From Mermis nigrescens (taxonomy: Eukaryota; Nematoda; Enoplea; Mermithida; Mermithidae): DNA of 64,000 nucleotides. Made by a program: the position numbers and the translations under genes. The DNA lies in the NCBI GenBank assembly GCA_036768485.1, contig JAVLUZ010000732.1, positions 124,001 through 188,000 of the forward strand. The letters are read 5' to 3'. Shown piece after piece: positions 63,700-64,000 of the stretch (its first letter is position 1; each line of letters opens with the position of its first letter). The notes below the pieces were generated by a model. That model made no database searches. It was given only the letters and a program-made list of their open reading frames with translations, and had not been told where the DNA came from.

Positions 63700-64000
63700 C
63701 TTAATCATTGTGCTTTACAGAGAAAAACAATACGGATAACGAATAATTCGGCGCCAAGCGCCGAAAAAAATTGACATATTCTGCATGTCAAGTTCAAATT
63801 TGAGCGGTTTTGAGCGGGTCAGAAGACAAAAAACCTATATAAACAATAAATACAGCGCAAAGCGCCTGAAATATTTCATGTTTTCCATGTCATAACTCAA
63901 ATTTGAGCTTCTCTGAGTGAGCTAGAAGGCAAAAACTATAGCTAAACAATGAATCCGGCGCAAATCGTTAGAAAAAAATTGAAATACTCTCTATGTCTAA
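63700..64000 (+). repeat. ~105-bp tandem repeat with GC hairpin
   Basis: Three units whose hairpins lie near 63750 (TTCGGCGCCAAGCGCCGAA), 63855 (CAGCGCAAAGCGCCTG) and 63956. Each unit continues with CATGTCAAGTTCAAATTTGAGC and AGACAAAAAACCTATATAA. The window ends inside it. Confidence 0.82.

Overview
This AT-rich 64-kb window looks like nematode nuclear DNA. Two secreted transthyretin-like (TTL) proteins, a family essentially confined to nematodes, and two astacin metalloproteases with C-terminal ShKT domains (the nematode NAS plan) point that way. Genes are split by large introns packed with short transposons, which suggests a repeat-rich genome; I cannot name the species. All credible genes are on the + strand.

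Layout. 1-2640: an approximately 180-bp satellite with an inverted start, then dispersed repeats. 2640-19800: a head-to-tail duplication of an 8-9 kb block, each copy holding one two-exon TTL gene (A: 3291-6767; B: 12825-16292). Copy A appears intact. Copy B has lost the original start of exon 2 but gained an in-frame acceptor. Private insertions of hAT-like elements in one block match clean empty sites in the other. 19800-29400: no credible gene; short inverted-repeat elements, a ~260-bp tandem array and an AAT microsatellite. 29431-58660: two head-to-tail paralogous astacin-ShKT genes (29431-43263 and 45180-58660), each reconstructed here as seven exons with the same intron phases; exons 4, 5 and 7 have identical lengths in both. 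58660-64000: repeats only, ending in a ~105-bp tandem repeat with a GC-rich hairpin in each unit.

Function. All four genes appear to encode secreted proteins. The astacins have a signal peptide, a short propeptide ending its switch in G-D, a catalytic domain with complete zinc ligands and Met-turn, and four cysteine-rich C-terminal ShKT-type modules. In both, the glutamate that normally follows the third zinc histidine is threonine. A degenerate C2H2 zinc-finger reading frame sits in intron 1 of the first astacin gene, and the wreck of a hAT-type transposase lies in its intron 5.

Most of the window is non-coding. The best-supported new repeat result is a family of ~220-270 bp non-autonomous elements (called family A here) with ends close to CAYASGTGGGC and 8-bp target duplications verified by eye at six or more loci. 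Family B, the tRNA-like element at 54011-54544 and the GC-hairpin repeat are further families. Exon borders were inferred from splice consensus, frame and paralog comparison, without transcripts.
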